Source of the DNA: Treponema sp. UBA6988
Lineage (GTDB): Bacteria > Spirochaetota > Spirochaetia > Treponematales > Treponemataceae
Direction: 5' to 3'
DNA length: 14,680 nucleotides
Assembly (NCBI GenBank): GCA_002448445.1
Contig: DJYC01000072.1
Span: forward strand, 22,673 to 37,352
The first letter of the stretch is position 1. Every line of letters starts with the position of its first letter. The position numbers and the translations under genes were made by a program. Below, piece after piece: positions 7,195 to 13,961 of the stretch. Under the pieces are notes generated by a model, which saw only the letters and a list, made by a program, of their open reading frames with translations, ran no database searches and was not told where the DNA came from.

Positions 7195-7404
7195 TTAAGA
7201 TAGCATTAGTACTGCAAAATAGATTAACATTAAGATTTCGATAACGATACCTATAGTACCTCTAATAAATGCATGATCTCGATTTCTTAGTTCTTCTCGG
7301 TCATCAAAATTGATTTTTTTCTTTCCATATTCTATGTCTTTAACAAAAGCTACGAATGTAGATGCAAAAAATCCAAACAAAATTAACAAACCTATATATT
7401 TCAT
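7195..7404 (-). CDS. Small two-TM membrane protein, putative immunity protein of the 7412-7990 tip
   Basis: The 69-residue product has membrane segments near 3-21 and 48-68 with a charged loop (EYGKKKINFDDREELRNRDH) between them. Its ATG is 7 nt after the stop of the RHS tip, with AGGTAGG overlapping that stop as ribosome binding site, so it is the first gene after the toxin and the best immunity candidate. The C-terminal segment G-T-I-G-I-V-I-E matches the pattern of the next gene downstream. Family unknown. Confidence 0.62.
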   Translation of the reverse strand: MKYIGLLILFGFFASTFVAFVKDIEYGKKKINFDDREELRNRDHAFIRGTIGIVIEILMLIYFAVLMLS

Positions 7405-7411
7405 CTAAAAC

Positions 7412-7990
7412 CTACCTATAGTTATACGGAATAATAGGAGTCGGGTTATATTCAACAACTACAGGAACATCATTTGCAGTTCCAGTAACAGGGTTTAATA
7501 AATTTAGAAAAAATATTCCTGGAATAGCTTTTTCACCATCTTCTGCTTTTGAAAATAATACTGCCCCGTCGCCCATTATATAGTATCCAAAGAGAACACT
7601 TTTTCCTCCTGTCTGTACACATCCAACAATCCCAATAGTTTTACCTAATATCATTTCTCCAATTCCCCAATACTTTTGTATCTTAGCCTCTTCGGGTGTT
7701 AACGGTTCGCCTTGGTCTTTAAGAAACCAGGTTTTGAAAGCTTTGTTATCAGGATATATATAATCTAAAACCTCCCCATAACTTGTAAAATTCTTTGTTA
7801 TACAGGAAACTTCTCCATAAGCAGTCACCGTGTAATCATGATTAGGAGCCTGCAAATATGCAGATGCATTCAACAAATCTTCTACATCATCCAAATTGGC
7901 AAATATTCTCATGGGGTTGTGTGAGTCAATTTCAAAAGCCCCTGTAGGGTCTATATAGCGTACCGGATTATTTGCCGCGTATGCATACAA
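7412..7990 (-). CDS. Orphan RHS C-terminal toxin cassette, pretoxin segment shared with 4265-4939
   Basis: The 192-residue frame starts at the RHS junction YAYAANNPVRYIDPTG (Thr in place of the usual Asp). It continues with the same pretoxin segment as the 4265-4939 cassette: HNPMRIFANLDDVEDL, NASAYLQAPN, TKNFTSY, aligned without gaps to residue 71. After that the two proteins are unrelated. Here a charged stretch (KDQGEPLTPEEAKIQKYWG) leads to a hydrophobic, glycine-rich segment (EMILGKTIGIVGCVQTGGK) and a proline-rich end (VVEYNPTPIIPYNYR). A membrane target would fit the small membrane immunity candidates downstream. No catalytic motif recognised. A 1-nt loss compared with the 6313 copy breaks the frame of the short RHS stretch just upstream. 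Confidence 0.72.
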   Translation of the reverse strand: MYAYAANNPVRYIDPTGAFEIDSHNPMRIFANLDDVEDLLNASAYLQAPNHDYTVTAYGEVSCITKNFTSYGEVLDYIYPDNKAFKTWFLKDQGEPLTPEEAKIQKYWGIGEMILGKTIGIVGCVQTGGKSVLFGYYIMGDGAVLFSKAEDGEKAIPGIFFLNLLNPVTGTANDVPVVVEYNPTPIIPYNYR

Positions 7991-8002
7991 ACCGCCATAT
8001 GT
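7947..8002. repeat. RHS junction repeat, copy 3
   Basis: This matches 6260-6325 with a few substitutions; the adjoining TGGGACTGCAGGG has lost one base relative to TGGGACTGGCAGGG in copy 2. Similarity then continues into the second Rpn remnant. Confidence 0.85.
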
Positions 8003-8070
8003 GGGACTGCAGGGTTGGCTTTATGTCAAAGAACTTGTGTCACAACGGCTTCTTATAGGGCTTTGTGATG

Positions 8071-8366
8071 TTATGCCAAGACTGCAACCCTTTCCTTTAT
8101 TGCCTTCATCTGCCCTTCTGTAAGCTTAAACAATTCTTTTATGCGCTTTTCCGTCATATCTCCGCTTTCAAGCAGCTTTGCGGCCATTTCAATAGTTCTC
8201 TCTTCCCTTTCTTCTTTTGCGAATTCTTCCATTATTCTGCACATGTGCCTTACCCCCTTATCGCTTTCCTTGAGGTACCTGACCCTTTCGGCCAGAATCC
8301 TGCTCTTCATGTCATCTGGATGCGGGCTAGCATTTTCTGCTTCTTTGACAAGTCTTTTTTGTTCAT
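8071..8366 (-). pseudogene. Second Rpn-family remnant with a larger internal deletion
   Basis: ATG at 8364-8366 opens MNKKDLSKKQKMLARIQ. The sequence then joins, in a different frame, to DDMKSRILAERVRYLKESDK and continues to the family C-terminus with a stop at 8071. Compared with the copy at 6395-6765 it has lost a further 27 or so codons on the two sides of the junction, so the deletions are distinct. The C-terminal 79 residues (from ATG 8308-8310) differ from the other copy at only four positions (A/V, S/R, N/E, E/K). The nuclease core is missing, so DNA cleavage is not expected. Retention of promoter and C-terminal frame is notable. Confidence 0.8.
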
Positions 8367-8371
8367 ACCGT

Positions 8372-8400
8372 ATTTTAGCATTAAAGAGGCAAAGTATCAA
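8372..8400 (-). promoter_or_regulatory. Promoter of the second Rpn remnant
   Basis: On the minus strand TTGATA (8395-8400) and TAAAAT (8372-8377) have a 17-bp spacer. ACGGT alone separates the -10 box from ATG, so the transcript should start at or just before the start codon. No Shine-Dalgarno is present. Confidence 0.6.
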
Positions 8401-8480
8401 CTTTTTTACTTTCTGCGGAATCAGCCTCCTTGTGGGGCAGCTTCCGAGCATCGTCATCTAAGTTTGAAGACCTCATTTTC

Positions 8481-8687
8481 TTATACACTATCATTATCTT
8501 TTTTAAAGTACTCTACAATTACAGTTATCTGTAATTTAAGAACTAAAATAATTCCAAACAAACAATACACAAAATCTAATATTGTTTGCTTGCAAAAATT
8601 ATTAATCATCTCCTTAAAATTAAAAAAAGATAAATAAAAAACTGGTAAATCACAAATACACCAAATAATGAAAAAAAATTTCTTCAT
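8481..8687 (-). CDS. Small membrane protein, putative immunity partner of the 8697-9590 gene
   Basis: The 68-residue product has hydrophobic segments near 3-22 and 36-58 and a charged C-terminus (EYFKKDNDSV). The ATG is 9 nt after the stop of the upstream gene, and AAGGA directly after that TAA is the ribosome binding site. Size, topology and position match the immunity candidates of the neighbouring cassettes. No family recognised. Confidence 0.55.
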   Translation of the reverse strand: MKKFFFIIWCICDLPVFYLSFFNFKEMINNFCKQTILDFVYCLFGIILVLKLQITVIVEYFKKDNDSV

Positions 8688-8696
8688 ACTAATTCC

Positions 8697-9590
8697 TTAT
8701 TGATAATAAAAATTGACCGACTCTGCTGTCTCTTTAATTAATAATCCACTGGTTATCTTTTCATATAATTCTTCCCCAAGTCTTGTTACTAAGAATGATT
8801 CATTTGCTGTGTATACTCTTTGTAAAAAACTACGAGCTTCAGGAGGAAGTTTGGCTATTTCGGCTTTTATGTTACCACTCATAGACCATGATAGACCCCA
8901 TGCAAGTGCCAAGTCCAGACAATCACCGAGTTGTCCGCACATTTTTTTGAACGCATCGGTTTTATAATTTGAACCACTATATTTAGTAGCAAGCCAACCT
9001 ATGCAATATATGACACCACCTATTGCTGACATTGCAAAAAGGCTATCCACATAATCAGCTTTATCAGAACCTTCTAGTTGATCTACAACAGAAGTCCATA
9101 AAATTTTTAGCACCTTCCAAGAAGCATTTGAAACTCCCTGCCTAGTCATCCATTTGCTTATACCACCCGTTGCACCAAGACCTTGAAATCCAACATATAT
9201 TTCAATCCCATCAAATAGCAATCCTATTAGCTCATCCCCATTTCTTTTCCACCATCGCCTGTCAAAAACCTCCCTTCCATCCGGGTACATATCATATATC
9301 TGGGAAACTTTGTAGTCATTGGGATTCCAAACTGTGCCGTCCTGTGCCTTTGGAGAATACCCAAATCTAAGTGCTTGATTTCCTGCATAAAGTGCACAGG
9401 TTGAATTTGAATTGTAGAAAACATAGAAATATATTTTTCTTGAAAAGCAAATCCCCATCAACAAAATTATAAAATATGCTATATCAAAAAAAGATCTGTA
9501 AGTTGGCCAGATATATGAACATATTGCATTTAAGAAAAAAGCCGGAAGTACGGCAATTATTGCCCCGCCAAGTTTATATCGTATTCTCAT
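8697..9590 (-). CDS. Unrecognised membrane protein, possible chimeric toxin or tip
   Basis: I chose ATG 9588-9590 (297 residues) because GGGGAAG lies five bases upstream; a TTG nine codons earlier lacks such a site. Residues 8-28 and 35-58 are membrane segments. A soluble region follows with ALYAGNQALRFGYSP (67-80) and YDMYPDGREVFDRRWWKR (99-116), which loosely echo the RHS junction style. A further hydrophobic stretch lies at 184-200, then a helical end. The DNA for YPDGR shares 13 bases (CTTCCATCCGGGT, 9274-9286) with the true RHS junctions at 6261 and 10934. A small membrane gene follows closely. It could be a displaced toxin fused to a membrane segment, or an unrelated membrane protein. 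No known domain recognised. Confidence 0.5.
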   Translation of the reverse strand: MRIRYKLGGAIIAVLPAFFLNAICSYIWPTYRSFFDIAYFIILLMGICFSRKIYFYVFYNSNSTCALYAGNQALRFGYSPKAQDGTVWNPNDYKVSQIYDMYPDGREVFDRRWWKRNGDELIGLLFDGIEIYVGFQGLGATGGISKWMTRQGVSNASWKVLKILWTSVVDQLEGSDKADYVDSLFAMSAIGGVIYCIGWLATKYSGSNYKTDAFKKMCGQLGDCLDLALAWGLSWSMSGNIKAEIAKLPPEARSFLQRVYTANESFLVTRLGEELYEKITSGLLIKETAESVNFYYQ

Positions 9591-9626
9591 GGTCTTCCCC
9601 AAAATTATAATTACCAATTGGAATAA

Positions 9627-9649
9627 TATCGATATGGATTATATCGATA
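9627..9649. other. AT-rich inverted repeat
   Basis: TATCGATAT (9627-9635) and ATATCGATA (9641-9649) form 9-bp arms around GGATT. It follows the stop of the small ankyrin-like ORF directly and precedes the gene starting at 9590. It may be an operator or weak terminator; there is no T tract. Confidence 0.35.
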
Positions 9650-9650
9650 A

Positions 9651-9866
9651 TTATATACTGCCCATTCTTATAAGTTTTTGTTTCCAGTCTATACAGTCAA
9701 ATGTATTCATATTAAGACAGTTATAGTCTATAACTTCATAAGGAGAAAGCCCTTCGTCTATTAACCAAGGAATACAATCTTTTTGTCTATTTAAAATTGC
9801 TGTTAAAAGGCAATTTTTATTTTCTTTTACAGGAAGATTGGATTCCTTCAATTTTTTAACATACAA
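9651..9866 (-). CDS. Small ankyrin-like ORF, possible immunity remnant
   Basis: The 71-residue frame contains one stretch with ankyrin-repeat character (LLTAILNRQKDCIPWLIDEG then LSPYEVIDYN). Short ankyrin-type proteins occur as immunity genes in polymorphic toxin islands. The start is uncertain: the TTG at 9864-9866 lies on the edge of a large palindrome. The frame is open through that palindrome back to the TAA of the preceding gene, reading LNELLRVRPEVVHLYVKKLK. It may be the tail of a longer protein whose front has been replaced. No family assignment is firm. Confidence 0.42.
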   Translation of the reverse strand: MYVKKLKESNLPVKENKNCLLTAILNRQKDCIPWLIDEGLSPYEVIDYNCLNMNTFDCIDWKQKLIRMGSI

Positions 9867-9903
9867 ATGAACTACCTCGGGTCTGACCCGAAGTAGTTCA
9901 TTT
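9865..9903. terminator. 18-bp palindrome, probable bidirectional terminator or dispersed repeat
   Basis: Bases 9865-9882 and 9886-9903 pair along 18 positions (one G-T pair when read on the minus strand) around a 3-nt loop. It starts 2 nt past the stop of the 9906-10304 gene. Each side ends in a short TTT, so it could stop transcription both ways. The length and near-perfect match also suit a mobile palindromic repeat. Confidence 0.65.
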
Positions 9904-9905
9904 AG

Positions 9906-10304
9906 TTACACAAACTGAATGTTCGGATTCTTTTTTTTCATAGTATCCATCATTAAATTCAACTTTGTTCTTTCTCCCAAACCAAGCAAAAATATTTCGT
10001 TATCTTTTGTCTTAATCTTGTAATTATTCAATCTAAGATGATTTACCATTATGATGTCAGTAAAATTTAGAGTTTTTTTTAGAAAGCACATAGACATGCA
10101 TATTTTTTCGGAATCGTATTTTACCACATAAGTAAAGGAAATCAGAAAAAAGAATAGTCCGATAAATACTCCTGTAACTAAACCAAGTATATCTTCTCGT
10201 GTTTCTATCATTTTAAAAAAAATCAATACAAAAAGAAGGAAGGCAGTTAGCATTCCAATGACAAAATATAAAATTCTGAGCTTAATAAATTTAATACAAT
10301 TCAA
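9906..10304 (-). CDS. Two-TM membrane protein, putative immunity protein of the RHS glycine-zipper tip
   Basis: I place the start at TTG 10302-10304, six bases after a strong AGGAGG, giving 132 residues and a 14-bp overlap with the end of the rhs gene. An in-frame ATG at 10326-10328 is possible but has no comparable site. Two membrane segments (near residues 13-32 and 41-61 of this start) precede a soluble, basic domain ending MKKKNPNIQFV. Overlapping start and position right after the toxin tip identify the likely immunity gene, and a membrane location fits the tip's glycine zipper. Family unknown. Confidence 0.62.
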   Translation of the reverse strand: MNCIKFIKLRILYFVIGMLTAFLLFVLIFFKMIETREDILGLVTGVFIGLFFFLISFTYVVKYDSEKICMSMCFLKKTLNFTDIIMVNHLRLNNYKIKTKDNEIFLLGLGERTKLNLMMDTMKKKNPNIQFV

Positions 10305-13224
10305 TATAATCCTCCTGTTTGAAAACATTTTCTTCAATTTTTCCGAAAACCCATCCAAAAAAAACTTCCGTTGCCATACCTCCGGCAATTCCTCCAACGG
10401 TAGTTCCTACACCTGGTGTAACAAAAGAACCTAAAGCACCGCCAGCGATACCTCCACCAATTGTAAAACATGTAGTTGCAACATTTGTAGCACCTCTATA
10501 AAAACCATGCCAAAAATCATCAGTTTCATAGCCAACTTTAATGCCGTCAGTGATATCGTAAGCTATAGAAGCAACTATAATCACGTTGCCTAATTTACTT
10601 CCAGTTTTACAAAGACTTTTTCCAGCCTCTACTTTTGAAGGATCATTATACGCAGGAAGCGGTAATTGACTTTGAGTTCCTTTCGTATACCCCTTTATTT
10701 TACAAGAAACGTCTCCAGTTTTTTTTAAGCATTCCCCACTAAGAACTACAAAATTAGAAGTATTATCAAGGAAAGATTTTGTTTTGTCAAAAGAATTCAT
10801 GAACTTGGCAAATTCTTGCTTTAATAAAAAAGAGCTGCTTGTACTTGCTTCAGCCGCTTGCCGTTCAATTCTTGTAGCAGCTTCAGTTTCACCTCTCGTC
10901 CTCAGTTGGTATGCATAATCATCAAGCGTATTTCTTCCATCCGGGTCTATATAGCGAATAGGATTGTTCCCCGCGTAATGATAGAGATTGAAGTTGACAT
11001 GGTTATAAATTCCGCCACAACCAATATCTGCTCCACTCATGTACTCCCCAAGTGCCGGATCCGCGCTAATCCACCGCGAATACTTTGGATCCAAGTACCT
11101 TGCTCCATAATAATACAAACCGGTCTCTTCGTCCATCTCTTTTCCCGTAAATTTGTACGGAAGGTAGGCAAGACCGTTGTTTTCCGTCTTTTCCACCCAA
11201 ATTTCGCCGTAGGGGGTGTACTCTATGCGCTGGTACTCGTTGCCCTCACAGTCCGATATAAGGCTCGCGCTTCCCAGGTGGTCACTGTGGTAGAAGTACT
11301 GCTTGTCGCTTTCTTCCTGAACAGTCGGGTTGCTTCCGGCATTAAGTTTTGTCACTATGCGGGTCTCGCCAAGGTATATGTTCTTGGCCGTCTGACCTCC
11401 GTACACCTTTAGCCCGCTGTCCGTGCGGTGCGTCCACATCTTGTTGAAGTACAGCGTCTCAGAATTCTTAGTGTATTTGTTGCTTCTCTGGCCGTCCTGC
11501 CCGTAGACGTAGGTGGTTGTATAGTTTGCGTCCGCAGAACCCACCAACAGGTTGCGCTCGTTCCAGTCATAGGTGCGGCTGTAAGCCCTTGTGGTGGTTT
11601 TCTTGCCGTCACTGTCCTTGTAGAGCCCCCAGCCGTAGTCCGTGGAGTAGACGTCATCCGTCTCACGGTTAATCCTGTGGTATGCGCCCTCCGTGCCGTT
11701 GGCCTCAAAGCTTCCGTCCTGCTCCATTACGATGTTTCCGTTTGAGTCGTACTTGTAGTACCGCTCACCCGCGCTCACAAGGCGGTGTGCATACTTTTCG
11801 TCATAGACATAGCCAAAGCTGTAGTTGAGGTTGTCGCCTATGGACTTCTGGGGAGTTACGGTTTCCGTGCTTGTCTTGCCCGTCATGTTGCCAAGGCCGT
11901 CCGCATCAAATTCAAAAATCTGGCTGTACTTGGACTTGAATTCCGGTGCGATGCCTGAGTGGTTCGGGTCATATACAGTCTCTCCGTCTGCCCTTACCAG
12001 CTGGTACAAGTTGTCATATGAATAGGTCTGGCTTGTCCTGTAGTTTCCGGTAACCATGTCAAGGCAGTTGTTTTCATAGCCAAGGACGTTGCCCACAGCG
12101 TCGAAGCTGTAGGTTATGTTCTGCAGGCTTTTTTCCCATTTGTTCTTGGTACGGATCGTGTCAAGCCAGCGTCTTGCGCTGTCGTAGGAGTATTCGGTTT
12201 CGGTTTCGTTGCCGTACACAATCTTTGTCCGCTGCCCGTACTGGTCGTAGAGGATGTTGTTTACATAAGGGAAATCCCGTCCATAATGCTCGCCCTTTAC
12301 GGTTACAACCTGCCCGCCGCAGTCATAGCCGTAGGTCACCTTCTCGCCATCCGGGTATACAATCCACTGCATCCTGCCCAAGTAGTCGGCGCGGTATTCC
12401 ATTACGGCGGTTTCCGTCGTGCTGCTTCCGTTCAGGTGGGTCAAAAGAGTCCTTGTTTCCTTTGTAACCTCGCCGAGGCTTCCGTATACGTACGAAAGTT
12501 TTCCTGATGCGTCCTCTATGGAAAGTATCTTTCCCGCCGCGCCAACCTTACTGTCTGACGGCTTTCCGTAGGTGTACACCGTGTCCTCCGTGTCCGGGTA
12601 GTCAATCCTTGCGAGGCGGTTGAGTCCATCGTACTCGTACAGGATCTGCTTGTTGTTCTCCCGCAGCACGCTGTTGTTCTCCCTTACAAGGTTTGAACAT
12701 TCGTCATAGAAGAATTCCTGCCTGCCGGAGTCAAGGCTTTCAAGTGCAGTCCTCCTGCCCAAAAGGTCATACTCAACGGAAATTGGATGCCCCTTGGCAT
12801 CAAATGCCTTGAGCATTTCCCCCATTTCATTGTATTCGTAGGTTACTTCCGTAAGCTGGTTTCCGGCGTTGTCTTTCCTTGCCACGCGGACTATGTTCCC
12901 CCTGCCGTCAGCCTCCTGGACGGAGACGTTGCCCAGCGGGTCGGTGGATTCGGAGACCAGCCTGTCTTCTGCCATGTAATATGCATTTTTCTGGACAGAG
13001 TTGTCGGGAAGTATGGAGGTGACGGGCCTGTCCTTCTCATCGTACTCGTAGGATGTGAACAGCTCCGTCATTTTGGGGGAGGATTGGAGCAAGTCCGCTA
13101 TGGTTCCACCTATAAATTCCGTCATTCCCTCTTTCACGGTTCTTCCCTTGCAGTCATATTCCACCGCACCGCTGGCATTCCATCCGGCCTCGCCGTTCAC
13201 ACATCCAGTCTTGGCGGTGCGCAC
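10291..13224 (-). CDS. RHS/YD-repeat protein, N-terminally truncated, with glycine-zipper toxin tip
   Basis: RHS proteins form a beta-barrel cocoon of YD repeats around a C-terminal toxin. Residues 1-640 here hold many YD units (YEYDGLNRLARIDYPD, VTYGYDCGGQVVTV, YKYDSNGNIV). The RHS-associated core runs about 640-760 (YFYHSDHLGSASL, TGKEMDEETGLYYYGARYLD, WISADPALGEY, GNNPIRYIDPDGR). The tip (about 763-977) has a glycine-zipper hydrophobic stretch near 923-949 (TIGGGIAGGALGSFV, TTVGGIAGGMA), typical of membrane-inserting toxins. The GTG start sits in the middle of a YD repeat (AYDGLGRAVRTAKTG), and the frame is open to 13347 without a better start or signal. A secretion N-terminus is therefore missing. 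The core is clearly more GC-rich than the tip. Confidence 0.9.
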   Translation of the reverse strand: MRTAKTGCVNGEAGWNASGAVEYDCKGRTVKEGMTEFIGGTIADLLQSSPKMTELFTSYEYDEKDRPVTSILPDNSVQKNAYYMAEDRLVSESTDPLGNVSVQEADGRGNIVRVARKDNAGNQLTEVTYEYNEMGEMLKAFDAKGHPISVEYDLLGRRTALESLDSGRQEFFYDECSNLVRENNSVLRENNKQILYEYDGLNRLARIDYPDTEDTVYTYGKPSDSKVGAAGKILSIEDASGKLSYVYGSLGEVTKETRTLLTHLNGSSTTETAVMEYRADYLGRMQWIVYPDGEKVTYGYDCGGQVVTVKGEHYGRDFPYVNNILYDQYGQRTKIVYGNETETEYSYDSARRWLDTIRTKNKWEKSLQNITYSFDAVGNVLGYENNCLDMVTGNYRTSQTYSYDNLYQLVRADGETVYDPNHSGIAPEFKSKYSQIFEFDADGLGNMTGKTSTETVTPQKSIGDNLNYSFGYVYDEKYAHRLVSAGERYYKYDSNGNIVMEQDGSFEANGTEGAYHRINRETDDVYSTDYGWGLYKDSDGKKTTTRAYSRTYDWNERNLLVGSADANYTTTYVYGQDGQRSNKYTKNSETLYFNKMWTHRTDSGLKVYGGQTAKNIYLGETRIVTKLNAGSNPTVQEESDKQYFYHSDHLGSASLISDCEGNEYQRIEYTPYGEIWVEKTENNGLAYLPYKFTGKEMDEETGLYYYGARYLDPKYSRWISADPALGEYMSGADIGCGGIYNHVNFNLYHYAGNNPIRYIDPDGRNTLDDYAYQLRTRGETEAATRIERQAAEASTSSSFLLKQEFAKFMNSFDKTKSFLDNTSNFVVLSGECLKKTGDVSCKIKGYTKGTQSQLPLPAYNDPSKVEAGKSLCKTGSKLGNVIIVASIAYDITDGIKVGYETDDFWHGFYRGATNVATTCFTIGGGIAGGALGSFVTPGVGTTVGGIAGGMATEVFFGWVFGKIEENVFKQEDYIELY

Positions 13225-13333
13225 AGCCCTGCCCAGTCCGTCATATGCAGTGAAGATAAACGGAAAGCGTGTTAAAAATCTTCCAATATAAATGCTATAG
13301 AAAAAAAATTGCGTTTTAGAAACTACGGTAAAG

Positions 13334-13918
13334 CTAATGATTTTTATTCATCTTATCGTAAAGCACAAATTCTTCACCTGTCGATTTGTGAATCTTTTTC
13401 TTGTAGAGCAGTGTCCAGTTCGTCTGCCCAAGAGAATAATCCCTGTCCGCCTGAGGAAAGAAGGAGCGACAGAAATATTTTCCACTTGATTTGTCCTGTG
13501 AAAGAAATGTGAACACATTACGGGAATTCAGTTCATTTTTCATAAGAAATTCCGATTCAATTACGGAAAATGCTTGCACCTTAGGATTATATTTGAATAC
13601 GGTCTTGTTTGAATCAAAAATTGATTCTAAAAATTCAAGATATTCAACACGGTCTTTTATATGAGAATAAAACACAGATGAAGAGATTTGTCCGGGCGTT
13701 AAGTCCCCATTCAGAATCCTGTAAAAAATAAGATCACGCCTGCTACGAAGAATATCAGGCATATCCTCAAGATACTGAAATCCTGCTAAATGGAAAAAAT
13801 TCAAGGCATCAAAAGAAACAGTCAGCATAATTTTTTTGTTCTTTCGACCTAAAATGAACATGTATTCTATATCCAGTAACTTTTTGTAAGCCTGTGCAGA
13901 TTTTAGAACACTGCCCAT
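13334..13918 (-). CDS. PBECR4-like RNase (BECR fold), candidate toxin
   Basis: The 194-residue product starts at ATG 13916-13918 with GGAG 5 nt upstream. The upstream frame runs through a terminator and is not used. The pattern AYKKLLDIEYMFILGRKNKK, then MLTVSFDALNFFHLAGFQYL (31-50) matches what I recall of PBECR4, a predicted nuclease of the barnase/EndoU/colicin E5-D/RelE group found in phages and mobile elements. His43 and the Lys/Arg-rich strands are the conserved-looking positions. The rest includes KSSGKYFCRSFF and TNWTLLYKKK, consistent with a compact RNase. It is preceded by its own promoter and a structured RNA ending in a terminator, and 110 nt separate it from the truncated rhs start. 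The family call is from memory of motifs. Confidence 0.62.
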   Translation of the reverse strand: MGSVLKSAQAYKKLLDIEYMFILGRKNKKIMLTVSFDALNFFHLAGFQYLEDMPDILRSRRDLIFYRILNGDLTPGQISSSVFYSHIKDRVEYLEFLESIFDSNKTVFKYNPKVQAFSVIESEFLMKNELNSRNVFTFLSQDKSSGKYFCRSFFPQADRDYSLGQTNWTLLYKKKIHKSTGEEFVLYDKMNKNH

Positions 13919-13927
13919 TTTATCTCC

Positions 13928-13961
13928 AAAAGAAAAAGCCCCGCGCCAATCGCAGGGCTTT
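13928..13961 (-). terminator. Strong intrinsic terminator between the structured RNA and the PBECR4-like gene
   Basis: On the minus strand AAAGCCCTGCG pairs with CGCGGGGCTTT over 11 bp (one G-T) with a 5-nt loop ATTGG, followed by TTCTTTT. The Shine-Dalgarno of the next gene (13924-13927) starts right after the T tract, so only read-through transcripts express that gene. This is the geometry of an attenuator or of a type III antitoxin RNA. Confidence 0.88.

Noticed and set aside
6343..8030. TTTGACATAAAG as a -35 promoter element in front of the orphan tips
   Set aside because: TTGACA is present, but no -10 box lies at 15-19 bp in the 6343 and 8019 copies.
10858..13291. Several plus-strand reading frames of 60-184 residues opposite the RHS gene
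   Set aside because: They are antisense shadows of a GC-rich YD-repeat gene whose minus-strand frame is clearly coding.
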